This document shows, piece by piece, positions 1 through 8,104 of a DNA stretch of 21,428 nt. The translations under genes were made by a program, and so were the position numbers. The first letter of the stretch is position 1. Every line of letters starts with the position of its first letter. Under the pieces are notes generated by a model, which saw only the letters and a list, made by a program, of their open reading frames with translations, searched no databases and was not told the origin of the DNA. The DNA is taken from positions 1 to 21,428 of the forward strand of contig CAJMQS010000035.1 in the NCBI GenBank assembly GCA_905215645.1. The letters run 5' to 3'. Source of the stretch: an uncultured bacterium (GTDB taxonomy: Bacteria; Bacillota; Negativicutes; Acidaminococcales; Acidaminococcaceae).

Positions 1-3000
1 CCAAAGCCCCCGGTGGATTTCGTCCCATCGCTGAGGCTGTCGCTGACCAGTTTCAGCTGGTCTTCTGTGGCTGCCCGGCCGCTCACCGGCGTACCGCTCC
101 AAGTGGTGTTGTCCAGTCCGGTGAGATAATCCCCGGTGGCCGAGCCGCTGGCCTGGTTCCCCAGCACCATGTCGTTCCCCAGAGAAATAGAAGTGAGCCC
201 AGTGAGCTGTTTAGCCAGCTGGAGTTTCAGGGTGCTGCCGGAAGCCGTGACCCCGATATTGTCTCCCGTAGAGAGATCCGTAGATGAAGTCTTTCCGCCG
301 GTCACTGTCAGTGTCTTGTCCAAAGCCACAGATCCAGTACCGCTGTCCCCGGCCAGCTGCAGCCCATCATTGAGGGTGGCCAAGGTATAAAGGGTCTGGG
401 AAGCGTCGCTTTCCGTCTGGCCGGCACTGGCGGCCCAGTACTGGATCCGGGGGGAGCCAGCCGTTGTGCTGTCCAGGAATTTGGGGCCTCCATAGTTCTG
501 GACCATAGCCGCAAAGTTCCCGCTGGCGTCTCCCATGCGCAGAGAACCATCCGCCCCGTTCAGTTTCAGATAGGCCCCGCCCTGGCCGGTGGCCATAACG
601 CTGCCATCCACCCCTGTGGCATCTGCCGTGGTCTTAGAACCGGCGGTGAGGCTGGTGGCCGTCAGGTTGTCGTCCAGGAGCACCCGGATATTTCCCTGGT
701 CATCAATAGTGGTATTGATGTTATTGCTGTTGTACGTATGTCCATCCTGATTCTTACCGAAAACACCAATAGTGCTACCTAATTTGGCATTATAGCTATC
801 CTTGGTCGCCCCATCTGCCTTGGCACTGGCAGTAAAATTAATGCCTTGATCCAGCTCTGCCTTGCTGGCCAAACCGGAAATCACGATGTTTGTGGGATCT
901 TTTCCTGTCTTTTCATCAGCAGCATTGGTCACGTGGAGAGTCACTTTTCTATCAGCATCTACGACATACGCCCCATCCGCCGCATCAGATGCAACAAGAC
1001 GGTCGTCGTTATTATAAACAGGAGTCAGGTCTACTGTAACCGTAGAATTGTTATCAGGTCCTCCATTCCTGGTTAACGTCATAGTCTTTCCGTCATCGCT
1101 GACACTGCCGCTCTTTACGTAGAAATCATGGAGTCCACTGATAGTCCCCGTTTTATTAGGGTTGGACATCTTGAGTGTACCGGTACCAGTGCCGTTATCT
1201 GCATAAGAAACACTGGCTCCGGTAGCATAAATATCCGAAGCACTGACTTCACCTTTAATCTGCTGAGCGACTGCATTCAACTGATCTTCCGTGGCCGCCC
1301 GGCCAGACATATAACTGTCAGTGGTCCATTCTGTATTTTTCAGTCCGGTAATAGAAGCAATGGTATCCGTAGCACTCCCATTGGCTCCACCACCAGCCTG
1401 AACACCGATATTGATACCTCCGGTATAGGTACCGTCTTTTCCTTTCACTGCCACCGTATTGAACTGGACATCCGGCTGGGTGGCGATGGTGATGGTGCTA
1501 CCGCTGCCGGTCAGTGCCATATTGTCTCCGGCAGCAAAGTTCAGATTGCTGGCAGGAGTGACGGCTTTTAGGGTAGTCCCATCCACTTGGGCATTCCAGC
1601 CCGTGTTCACCGTAGAGGAAACGGCTGCCAGTTCATCTTCCGTAGCCGCCCGGCCACTTACATAGGTGGGATCTGTGGTGTTCCATGCGGTGTTAGTGAG
1701 ACCGGTGAGATAGGTCCCTGCAGCCACTGTTCCATTCTTGTTGTCCGTCAGGGTCCAGGCGCTGTCCGTCCCCGTATAATTCCCCAGATGGAGGCTCCCG
1801 ATGGTGCCATATCCATTGCTTCCGTCCATGAACAGCAGGGTCCCCAAAGACAGGGTCCCGGCGTTGCCGTTCAGTACGGCATGATCCCCTACTGTCAGGG
1901 TATCGTTCAGGGCCACTTCATAATCCACGGTGCCATCCGTCTTGGTGGTCTTGGTGACTTTCGTATTGTTCTTGGTGCTGTCCTTGCTCACCGTCACCAT
2001 CTGGGCGGCGATGGTCTTCACATCGCCGATGTTGGCAGCGTTGTCCGTCGTCCCATAGACGGCTTTCCCTGCCGTATCCACTCCGCTGGCTCCGCTGGCC
2101 ACTTTGGTGATCTGCTGGCTGCCGCCGCTGATGCCGCTAGTGGTGAGGCTGGGTCCATCAGTGATGGTAAGCCCGGTGCCATTTAGAGTGGAAGAACCGG
2201 TGGTCAGGGTGCCATTGGACCCATCCAGGGTCAGGGCGTTGCTCCCCGTCCCTACGGTGACCTTATCCGCCGTCAGCTGGGTATCCATGGCAATGGTGAT
2301 GTTCCCGCTGTCATCGATGGAAGTGGTCAGGTTGTCCGTCTTGTAGGTATGACCGCTCTGGACATCATGGGCCTTGATGGACACCGTATCCCCCAGGGCC
2401 TTGTTCACTACTTTGTAGCCCGTGGTGCTGCTGGCATCGGTGGTGTTGGTGGTGAAGTTCAGGCCTTTGGCGATATTGCTGGTGTTGGTGGCAATATGGG
2501 TCCGGTTGGTATCCACCACATCGGACACGCTTTGCAGCTGGTCTTCCGTAGCGGCCCGGCCACTGACGGCCTTGGTGGTCCCTACGGTCCAGGTCTTGTT
2601 GTCCAGGCCGGTGACGTAATTCCCTGTTTTCGTAGCATCGCTGCCATCCGCCTGGCTGCCCATGACCACGGTCCCGGCGGTGACGGAATTGAGCCCCGTC
2701 AAATCTTTGGCCAGGAACAGATCCAGCGTGCTCCCAGAAACGGAAACTCCAATATTATTTCCCGTAGCAAAATTTGCCGCGGCCCTTTCTCCGCCGGTAA
2801 CGGTCAGGGTATCATTCAGTTTAACCGTTCCAGTCCCTCTGTCTCCGGCCAGTTTCAGCCCATCCTCCAGGGTAGCTACGGTATGTTTGGTGGCGCCATC
2901 CCCATCGGTATACTGGATCCGGTTGACGGTGGTGCCATCCACAGCTTTGGCAGTCGTATCATAGGCCGTAGTCAGAGAGGTGGCTTCATATTTGGTGCTG

Positions 3001-5387
3001 TCGGAAGAAGCTCCCACGATTTTCACAGAACCGGCATACCCCTGGACGGAATCCGTGGTAGCCTGACCAGCCGTAACACTGTCCACCCGGATGTTCTTGT
3101 CCAAGCCGATATTCAGTTTGGTGGTAACAGTCTTCCCGTCATCGGCCGTTTCGCTGACCCCGGTGACCAGGATGTTTTCCCCGGAATATTCCGTAGCTGC
3201 CTTGGTGCCAGAGCCCTGGACCTGGAGGGTGCCCCCCTGGTTCATATGGACGGTGGTATCCGTATTGTTCCCCTGGAAATTCAGTCCTTTGCTTTCCACC
3301 GCTTTCAGCTGAGCCACATTGACCGCGTCTGTATCCTTGGTCCCAGCAGCCAGGTTAGTGATCTGCCGGGAAACAGTAATGGCGTTGCCGCTTTCATCTT
3401 TCGTGCTGCCACCCAAGGAAACAGCACCGGCAGTGGAAATCCAGGTGGTAGAGGTGTCGTTGTCGCCAGCCAGGTAGCCTTTAACCCCTTTGGCCGTATC
3501 GGCCACAGAATGCGCACCAAGGGCTACGGCTCCTTCCTGTTTGGCTTCTGAAGCTACACCAAGAGCCGTCCCTTCATCGGCCGTAGCCTGGGCATGATAG
3601 CCGTAGGCGGAACTGCCTGTTTGGGCAGCCGAAGCCTGGAAACCTACAGCTACAGCAGCTCCATTAGTCGTAGAACTGGTATCCGTATTGGCAGTCCCCG
3701 CATTGGCAAATACGCCAAGAGCAACGGAGAAATTCCCTGCAGCTTTATTTTCTGTACCTACAGAAACAGACTCTGTTCCCGAAGCTATATTGTCATACCC
3801 TACAGCCAGAGCGCCCAGGCCGCTGGCGGTGGAATTGATGCCCATGGAAGTGGCAAAATCACCGCTGGATTTGGTATTTACCCCAAAGGCCATGGAATAG
3901 GTTCCTGTGGCGCCATCATTATAATAATTGTTCAAGGTATTTTCCGCCACTGTGCTGCCATCGCTGTTTGTGGCCGTCTTAATGCTCAGGAAATGGCGTC
4001 CCGCCTGTTCCAGCTGGTCTTCCGTAGCTGCCCGTCCGGTCACATAATTCCCTGGCGTCCAAGTCTTATTAGAGAGTCCGGTGATATAGGTACCGGGATT
4101 TGTAGTAGCTTCTGTAGATTCCAGTTTCAGGGTTCCGTTGCTTTGCAGTACAGGCTTCAGATAGCTGTAGGTCAAAGTCTGGTTGCCGATGGCAATGGCC
4201 CCGATTTTGGCCAAGCCTGCCGTCCCGTCAAGGGAAATAGCATTTGCCTGGTCCGTGCTGAGGCCGGCGGAAATAGTTCCGGTTGTCCCATCGAGGACCA
4301 CTTTCTTAGCACCGGTGGTGTCATTATCCGTATCCTGGAGGGTAATCTTCGGTTTCAGGCTGATGGTGGTGGTCTGCACCCCGTCACTGTCTGTAGTTTC
4401 TTCAGCATGGACGTTGGTTTCGTCACCCTTGACCTTGATCTTGTTCTTGGCTTCCGCCACCGCTTCCGCTTTGGCGTTCTTAAGCTGTTCCACAACAACG
4501 ACGTCGTGGTCGTCGATACCGTCGGCTACGTTGACCAGACGGTTGTAGAAGGTATCCGTATAGGTTTCCTGGCTTACCGTATGATCCCATACATTGGACA
4601 GCGTATAATACTTGTCCCCGGACACATGGCCGAAGGAAATGGTGTTGGCCGTATTGGCCACTGCCTGATACCCGATGGCCGTTCCATAGGCCACATTCAC
4701 AGAGGACTGATAGCCTGCTGCAAGGCCAAACATAGCGTCAGAGCTCGTACTGCCACCAGCCAGGCCTACGGAGTAATTCCCATTGGCAATAGACATCATC
4801 CCCCCAAGCACCAGGGAACTGTTGCCATTGGCTACATTATAGGCACCGCCCACGATGGTAGACCAGCCTCCGTTCGCTTGGTTGGCCGTCCCCCCGCTGA
4901 CGGTGGATTCTTCTCCCGCCGCTTCATTCTGGGCGCCGCCGGCAACAGTGGAAGATTCTCCGGTTGCTTTGTTCTGCAGTCCGCCGCTGATGCTGGAATT
5001 TTTCCCTGAAGCGACTCCATCGCCACCCCCACTGATGCTGGAATTCTCGCCGGTAGCATGGTTCTTGGCCCCGCCGCTGACACTGGAATAATCCCCGGTA
5101 GCATGATTGACGAACCCGCCGCTGACCGTGGCATCCTGACCCGTAGCCTGAGAGGTATCTCCGCTGTCGGTACCGCCGCCCCCGATGACTTTCCCGCCTG
5201 TCGCTGCAAACGCCTCCGAACAGGGGCTCCCCATCAGGAGCACCGCCCCCAGGCCTAAGACAGCCGCCGTCTTCCCTGCCGTGGACAGACAGGTGCTCTT
5301 TTCCTTTCCAGCCCGTTTGGCCAGCTCAGACACCACCACATAGCAGTGCCGGACTCGGCTCCAGATGACTTTGTAGATTTTATTCAT
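1..5387 (-). CDS. Trimeric autotransporter adhesin (YadA-like, ESPR signal), N-terminal part; open at left edge
   Basis: The reading frame stays open from the ATG at 5387 to base 1 (about 1,795 codons); the C-terminal membrane anchor lies outside the window. The N-terminus MNKIYKVIWSRVRHCYVVVSE is an extended signal peptide (ESPR), with a hydrophobic stretch and likely cleavage after AFA near residue 62. YadA/Hep_Hag-type head repeats (ATGENSSISGG-like) fill about residues 66-236, followed by a neck around residues 278-300. A second head (about 494-636, e.g. EGAVALGAHSVADT) ends in the neck TDAVNVAQLKAVESKGLNF near 680-702. The stalk contains at least five copies of a GRAATEDQL module (around nt 75, 1300, 1650, 2555, 4035), all in the same frame. 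GAGGAG precedes the ATG. Known role of the family: trimeric surface adhesion. The ligand cannot be inferred. Confidence 0.95.
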   Translation of the reverse strand, partial: MNKIYKVIWSRVRHCYVVVSELAKRAGKEKSTCLSTAGKTAAVLGLGAVLLMGSPCSEAFAATGGKVIGGGGTDSGDTSQATGQDATVSGGFVNHATGDYSSVSGGAKNHATGENSSISGGGDGVASGKNSSISGGLQNKATGESSTVAGGAQNEAAGEESTVSGGTANQANGGWSTIVGGAYNVANGNSSLVLGGMMSIANGNYSVGLAGGSTSSDAMFGLAAGYQSSVNVAYGTAIGYQAVANTANTISFGHVSGDKYYTLSNVWDHTVSQETYTDTFYNRLVNVADGIDDHDVVVVEQLKNAKAEAVAEAKNKIKVKGDETNVHAEETTDSDGVQTTTISLKPKITLQDTDNDTTGAKKVVLDGTTGTISAGLSTDQANAISLDGTAGLAKIGAIAIGNQTLTYSYLKPVLQSNGTLKLESTEATTNPGTYITGLSNKTWTPGNYVTGRAATEDQLEQAGRHFLSIKTATNSDGSTVAENTLNNYYNDGATGTYSMAFGVNTKSSGDFATSMGINSTASGLGALAVGYDNIASGTESVSVGTENKAAGNFSVALGVFANAGTANTDTSSTTNGAAVAVGFQASAAQTGSSAYGYHAQATADEGTALGVASEAKQEGAVALGAHSVADTAKGVKGYLAGDNDTSTTWISTAGAVSLGGSTKDESGNAITVSRQITNLAAGTKDTDAVNVAQLKAVESKGLNFQGNNTDTTVHMNQGGTLQVQGSGTKAATEYSGENILVTGVSETADDGKTVTTKLNIGLDKNIRVDSVTAGQATTDSVQGYAGSVKIVGASSDSTKYEATSLTTAYDTTAKAVDGTTVNRIQYTDGDGATKHTVATLEDGLKLAGDRGTGTVKLNDTLTVTGGERAAANFATGNNIGVSVSGSTLDLFLAKDLTGLNSVTAGTVVMGSQADGSDATKTGNYVTGLDNKTWTVGTTKAVSGRAATEDQLQSVSDVVDTNRTHIATNTSNIAKGLNFTTNTTDASSTTGYKVVNKALGDTVSIKAHDVQSGHTYKTDNLTTSIDDSGNITIAMDTQLTADKVTVGTGSNALTLDGSNGTLTTGSSTLNGTGLTITDGPSLTTSGISGGSQQITKVASGASGVDTAGKAVYGTTDNAANIGDVKTIAAQMVTVSKDSTKNNTKVTKTTKTDGTVDYEVALNDTLTVGDHAVLNGNAGTLSLGTLLFMDGSNGYGTIGSLHLGNYTGTDSAWTLTDNKNGTVAAGTYLTGLTNTAWNTTDPTYVSGRAATEDELAAVSSTVNTGWNAQVDGTTLKAVTPASNLNFAAGDNMALTGSGSTITIATQPDVQFNTVAVKGKDGTYTGGINIGVQAGGGANGSATDTIASITGLKNTEWTTDSYMSGRAATEDQLNAVAQQIKGEVSASDIYATGASVSYADNGTGTGTLKMSNPNKTGTISGLHDFYVKSGSVSDDGKTMTLTRNGGPDNNSTVTVDLTPVYNNDDRLVASDAADGAYVVDADRKVTLHVTNAADEKTGKDPTNIVISGLASKAELDQGINFTASAKADGATKDSYNAKLGSTIGVFGKNQDGHTYNSNNINTTIDDQGNIRVLLDDNLTATSLTAGSKTTADATGVDGSVMATGQGGAYLKLNGADGSLRMGDASGNFAAMVQNYGGPKFLDSTTAGSPRIQYWAASAGQTESDASQTLYTLATLNDGLQLAGDSGTGSVALDKTLTVTGGKTSSTDLSTGDNIGVTASGSTLKLQLAKQLTGLTSISLGNDMVLGNQASGSATGDYLTGLDNTTWSGTPVSGRAATEDQLKLVSDSLSDGTKSTGGF

Positions 5388-5513
5388 ACCCCTACTCCTC
5401 TCTGACAGATCATTACTTCGTTTTATGGAACAGAAAAATCTTCAGCATTACTTTTATAAGTCCAAGATTTATTTATAGAAGTCATAATAGTAATCTGGAA
5501 TGAAGATAGTATC

Positions 5514-5542
5514 ATTATATTGACTTGTCAGTCAACTGTCAA
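5514..5542 (-). promoter_or_regulatory. Consensus sigma-70/sigma-A promoter of the adhesin gene
   Basis: On the minus strand TTGACA (5537-5542) and TATAAT (5514-5519) are both perfect and 17 bp apart. The upstream DNA is AT-rich, as for an UP element. The predicted start near 5507 gives a leader of about 120 nt before the adhesin ATG. Confidence 0.85.
5520..5535. promoter_or_regulatory. Palindrome filling the adhesin promoter spacer (operator candidate)
   Basis: TTGACT-tgtc-AGTCAA is a perfect 6-bp inverted repeat with a 4-bp centre. It sits between the -10 and -35 boxes, where a bound regulator would block RNA polymerase. The binding protein is unknown. Confidence 0.45.
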
Positions 5543-5630
5543 TATTTATTATTGATAGAGGATGATATCGTGTTACTATAAACTTGTTTTAGAATTGTCT
5601 TTTGTATATACTTATTTGCACATAGAAAAA

Positions 5631-5661
5631 GGGGGTGTTGCACGTTCTGTGCAACACCCCC
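5631..5661 (-). terminator. Hairpin with T-run, minus-strand terminator
   Basis: A 13-bp perfect stem (5631-5643 with 5649-5661, 5-nt loop) is followed on the minus strand by TTTTT. It would stop minus-strand transcripts arriving from the antitoxin side before the adhesin promoter. Confidence 0.6.
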
Positions 5662-5663
5662 TT

Positions 5664-5873
5664 AGCTGTAGAGCCGCATAGCGGCTCAAGTCTGGAGTCT
5701 GAAGTCTGGAGCCGAAGGTAAAATTTGCAAGCAAATTTTTGAATATGTAGAACCTTTGGATGAAATGATTTCTCATATTGATTGCGATTCTGGTTCTACA
5801 GAATCAAAAGGATCCGTCCAGCCAGACGGATCCTGTCCTGAGGCTTCCGACTTCAGACTCCGGATTTCCGACT
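5664..5873. repeat. Nested inverted repeats, gene-free stretch between adhesin and antitoxin
   Basis: No gene is visible here. Listed from outside in, an outer long-range pair of 19 bp with two mismatches joins 5695-5713 to 5842-5860 (12 bp of it perfect). Separate stems are 5671-5677/5681-5687 (7 bp), 5720-5728/5731-5739 (9 bp), 5746-5754/5792-5800 (9 bp) and 5810-5818/5825-5833 (9 bp). Terminator-like hairpins flank the whole block on both sides. It could be a miniature mobile element, a structured RNA or a degenerate insertion; no transposase is present. Confidence 0.6.
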
Positions 5874-5903
5874 AAGGGGCTGTTGCTCATGCAACAGCCC
5901 CTT
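5874..5903 (-). terminator. 13-bp hairpin downstream of the antitoxin gene
   Basis: A perfect stem, 5874-5886 with 5891-5903 and a 4-nt loop, begins 14 bp past the antitoxin stop codon. The T-run is only TT, so termination may be weak. Its 26-nt core (5876-5901) is the exact reverse complement of the core of the terminator at 18029-18054. Confidence 0.5.
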
Positions 5904-5916
5904 GATTGCAGCTCCT

Positions 5917-6129
5917 TTACAGCCCTTCTCCCCCTTCAGCCACGGCCGGACGGCTTTCTTCTCTCCGGCAGTCAGCCGATACTTCGAACGGGATCCGGTT
6001 TTCCCGGACCGTCCTCCGGGCAAAAATGGTGAATGCGGTGGTCATGTTCATCCCCACATTGCTGCAAAATGCCTCGAATTCTTTTTTCAGTTCTGCATCC
6101 ATACGGATATTTACATTAACAGACGCCAT
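5917..6129 (-). CDS. RelB/DinJ-family antitoxin, orphan
   Basis: The 70-residue product starts MASVNVNIRMDAELKKEFEAF, a ribbon-helix-helix N-terminus typical of RelB/DinJ antitoxins. It continues with MNMTTAFTIFARRTVRENRIPFEV, a segment characteristic of that family. The ATG at 6129 is preferred because GAGGGG (6139-6144) lies 9 nt upstream; the ATG at 6135 and TTG at 6138 are too close to it. Family members repress their own operon and neutralise an adjacent RelE/YafQ-type RNase. No toxin gene is found downstream, where hairpins begin, or upstream, where repeats lie. The gene therefore appears to be a solitary antitoxin that keeps its own promoter. Confidence 0.85.
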   Translation of the reverse strand: MASVNVNIRMDAELKKEFEAFCSNVGMNMTTAFTIFARRTVRENRIPFEVSADCRREESRPAVAEGGEGL

Positions 6130-6161
6130 ACCCATCAACCCCTCAATACTTGATGTGTTGC

Positions 6162-6190
6162 ATTATACAGCCGTTGCAATGGAATGTCAA
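6162..6190 (-). promoter_or_regulatory. Consensus promoter of the antitoxin gene
   Basis: Minus-strand TTGACA (6185-6190) and TATAAT (6162-6167) are perfect with a 17-bp spacer. The predicted start lies near 6155, about 25 nt before the ATG at 6129. Confidence 0.8.
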
Positions 6191-6267
6191 CAAGGAGGTG
6201 CTGCTGTTGACGGGTGGCCCCTACAGAGTCGAGGTACAACGGCCAGGAAATGGGCCCCGGTTTCTCG

Positions 6268-6334
6268 CCAGGCGCGGAAGATGTGCCCAGATACGCGAAA
6301 ACGGTTGGGTTCGTGGCATCGCTTCTGACTCCTT
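6268..6334. repeat. Half-unit of the palindromic repeat family (H1)
   Basis: Bases 6268-6289 match the left arm of the repeat at 11841 at all but one position, and are followed by the family loop GATACGCGAA (6290-6299). The matching right arm is missing; GGTTCGTGGCA follows instead. The loop is 67 bp upstream of the corresponding loop of the full copy. This and the next feature fill the gene-free stretch 6191-6477; 6191-6267 shows nothing clear. Confidence 0.65.
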
Positions 6335-6462
6335 CCAGGCGCACGAGATGGGTCCAGATGCGCGAAAGCGAGAATTTTTGAATGTGGCATAGTACTAAAA
6401 GGTACATGCCACTTTCAAAAATTCCCGCTGACAAAGCAGATGGGCCCATCTCGTGCGCCTGG
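6335..6462. repeat. 128-bp palindromic repeat, copy R1
   Basis: Outer arms 6335-6356 and 6441-6462 pair at 21 of 22 positions. Loop GATGCGCGAA (6357-6366) faces GACAAAGCAGA (6430-6440). Inner arms 6367-6384 and 6412-6429 pair at 16 of 18. The tip is a hairpin, TGGCATaGTAC with GTACATGCCA (6385-6411). The flank ATTATGCGTCAG runs almost to the stop codon of the gamma-glutamyltranspeptidase gene at 6478. Copy R2 at 11841 has the same layout and length. Confidence 0.9.
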
Positions 6463-6477
6463 ATTATGCGTCAGCCC

Positions 6478-8085
6478 TCAATAAGCCGCCACCGTCCCAT
6501 CCGTCCTCGGCTCCGTAGCCCCTACCAAGGTCCCGTCTTCCCGGCGCCAGATGATCTGTCCCCGGCCGAAAGAAGTCCGGTCCTCTTTCACTACGATCTC
6601 GTGGCCCCGCTGCCGGAGGCCTTCTATGATTTCCGGTCCGGCCTGGGCTTCGACTTCCACTTTCTTCCCTTCGATCCACTGCCACCGAGGAGCATCCAGG
6701 GCAGCCTGGGGATTCATATGGAAATCCAAAGTGTTCAGCAGCACCTGGAGATGGCCCTGAGGCTGCATGAAACCGCCCATGACCCCGAAAGGCCCTACGG
6801 CTTGCCCGTCTTTGGTCAGGAAGCCAGGAATGATGGTGTGATACGGTTTCTTTCCCGGAGCCAGGCAATTGTCCATGGCCGGATCCAGGCTGAAATTGTT
6901 CCCCCGGTCGTTCAGGGCGATGCCGGTCCCGGGGATCACGATGCCGGAACCAAAGCCTCGGAAATTGCTCTGGATGAAGGAAACCATGTTCCCCTCGCCG
7001 TCCGCCGCACACAGGTACACGGTGCCGCCGCTGAAGGGTTTGCCCCAGTGAGGCAGGAGAGCCTGTTCTCCGATCAGGCTCCGGCGCTGGTCCGCATAGG
7101 CCGGGCTCAGCAGATCCTCCACCCGGGTGTGCATGAACCGGGGATCGGCCACATAGTGCTGGGCATCGGAAAAGGCCAGTTTCATGGCTTCGATCTGTTT
7201 ATGCCAGCTGTCCACCGTCTCCCGCTGTTCCAGCTGGAATCCCTGCATGATGTTCAAGGCCATCAGAGCGGTGATCCCGTGGCCATTGGGAGGGATTTCC
7301 CAGACATCATAGCCCCGGTAATCCACATGGAGAGGTTCCACCCATTCTGCCTGGTAGGCGGCCAGATCTTCCTTCCGGAGGCAGCCCCCGGTCTCCCGGC
7401 TGAAACGGTCCATCCGGTCCGCCAGTTCTCCCCGGTAGAACGCCTCCCCCTCCGTCTGGGCAAGTGTCTCCAAAGTCCGGGCATGGTCCGGCAGAGTGAC
7501 GGTCTCTCCTACTTCCGGGGCCCGTCCTTTCGGGAAGAAGGTATCATACAGGCCGGCAAAGGCAGGATCCTGCTGAAAAGGAGCAAAGGTCCCTTCCGCT
7601 GCCTTCCACAGTTTCCGGATGGTGGGCGAAACCGGGAAGCCCTCCCGAGCGTATTCCAGGGCCGGTTCAAACAGTTTGGCAAAAGGCAGCCGGCCGAACC
7701 GGCGATGGAGTTCTGCCCAGGCTGCCACCGCTCCCGGCACCGTCACCGGCAGCCAGCCCCGCTGAGGCATCTCCCGGTACCCGGCAGCCAGGACTTTCTC
7801 CCGGTTCAGGAGCCCGGGAGCCGGACCGCTGCCGTTCAGGCCATACAGTTTCCCGCCCGTCCACACCAGGGCAAAAGCATCGCTGCCCAGTCCATTGCTG
7901 GTAGGCTCCACCACGGTCAGGCAGATGGCTGCTGCCAAGGCCGCATCCACTGCATTCCCCCCTTGGAGCAGCATCCGGAGCCCGGCCTGGGCCGCCAGAG
8001 GCTGGCCGGTGCACACCATGCCCTTCCGGGCAAAGATAGTCCGCCGCCGGGAAGCATAGGGATACACAGACGCATCAAATTCCAT
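6478..8085 (-). CDS. ggt: Gamma-glutamyltranspeptidase family protein, cytoplasmic YwrD-like type
   Basis: This 535-residue protein has the full N-terminal-nucleophile family layout: QAGLRMLLQGGNAVDAALAAA near residue 32, the LTVVEPTSNGLGSDAFAL block near 56-73, then the processing site. In FSGGTVYLCAADGEGN, Thr355 is the expected autocleavage residue and nucleophile; MGGFMQPQGH (435-444) follows in the small subunit. Enzymes of this family transfer or hydrolyse gamma-glutamyl groups of glutathione and related peptides. There is no signal peptide, unlike periplasmic Ggt, so it should be cytosolic. The ATG at 8085 is chosen over an upstream start at 8172 because AGGAGGTG (8091-8098) precedes it and homology begins there. 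It starts 19 bp after the ATPase gene ends, suggesting one transcript. A cephalosporin-acylase-like specificity cannot be excluded. Confidence 0.92.
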   Translation of the reverse strand: MEFDASVYPYASRRRTIFARKGMVCTGQPLAAQAGLRMLLQGGNAVDAALAAAICLTVVEPTSNGLGSDAFALVWTGGKLYGLNGSGPAPGLLNREKVLAAGYREMPQRGWLPVTVPGAVAAWAELHRRFGRLPFAKLFEPALEYAREGFPVSPTIRKLWKAAEGTFAPFQQDPAFAGLYDTFFPKGRAPEVGETVTLPDHARTLETLAQTEGEAFYRGELADRMDRFSRETGGCLRKEDLAAYQAEWVEPLHVDYRGYDVWEIPPNGHGITALMALNIMQGFQLEQRETVDSWHKQIEAMKLAFSDAQHYVADPRFMHTRVEDLLSPAYADQRRSLIGEQALLPHWGKPFSGGTVYLCAADGEGNMVSFIQSNFRGFGSGIVIPGTGIALNDRGNNFSLDPAMDNCLAPGKKPYHTIIPGFLTKDGQAVGPFGVMGGFMQPQGHLQVLLNTLDFHMNPQAALDAPRWQWIEGKKVEVEAQAGPEIIEGLRQRGHEIVVKEDRTSFGRGQIIWRREDGTLVGATEPRTDGTVAAY

Positions 8086-8104
8086 TTCCGCACCTCCTGT
8101 TTTT

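Noticed and set aside
2349..3551. Long plus-strand open frames opposite the adhesin (also 3594-5009)
   Set aside because: They are antisense shadows of the repetitive adhesin frame; low-complexity Gly/Ile-rich translations, no ribosome sites, no family resemblance.
5388..5916. Missing RelE/YafQ-type toxin partner of the antitoxin
   Set aside because: Both strands were read; only short shadow frames crossing hairpins occur, without toxin-like sequence.
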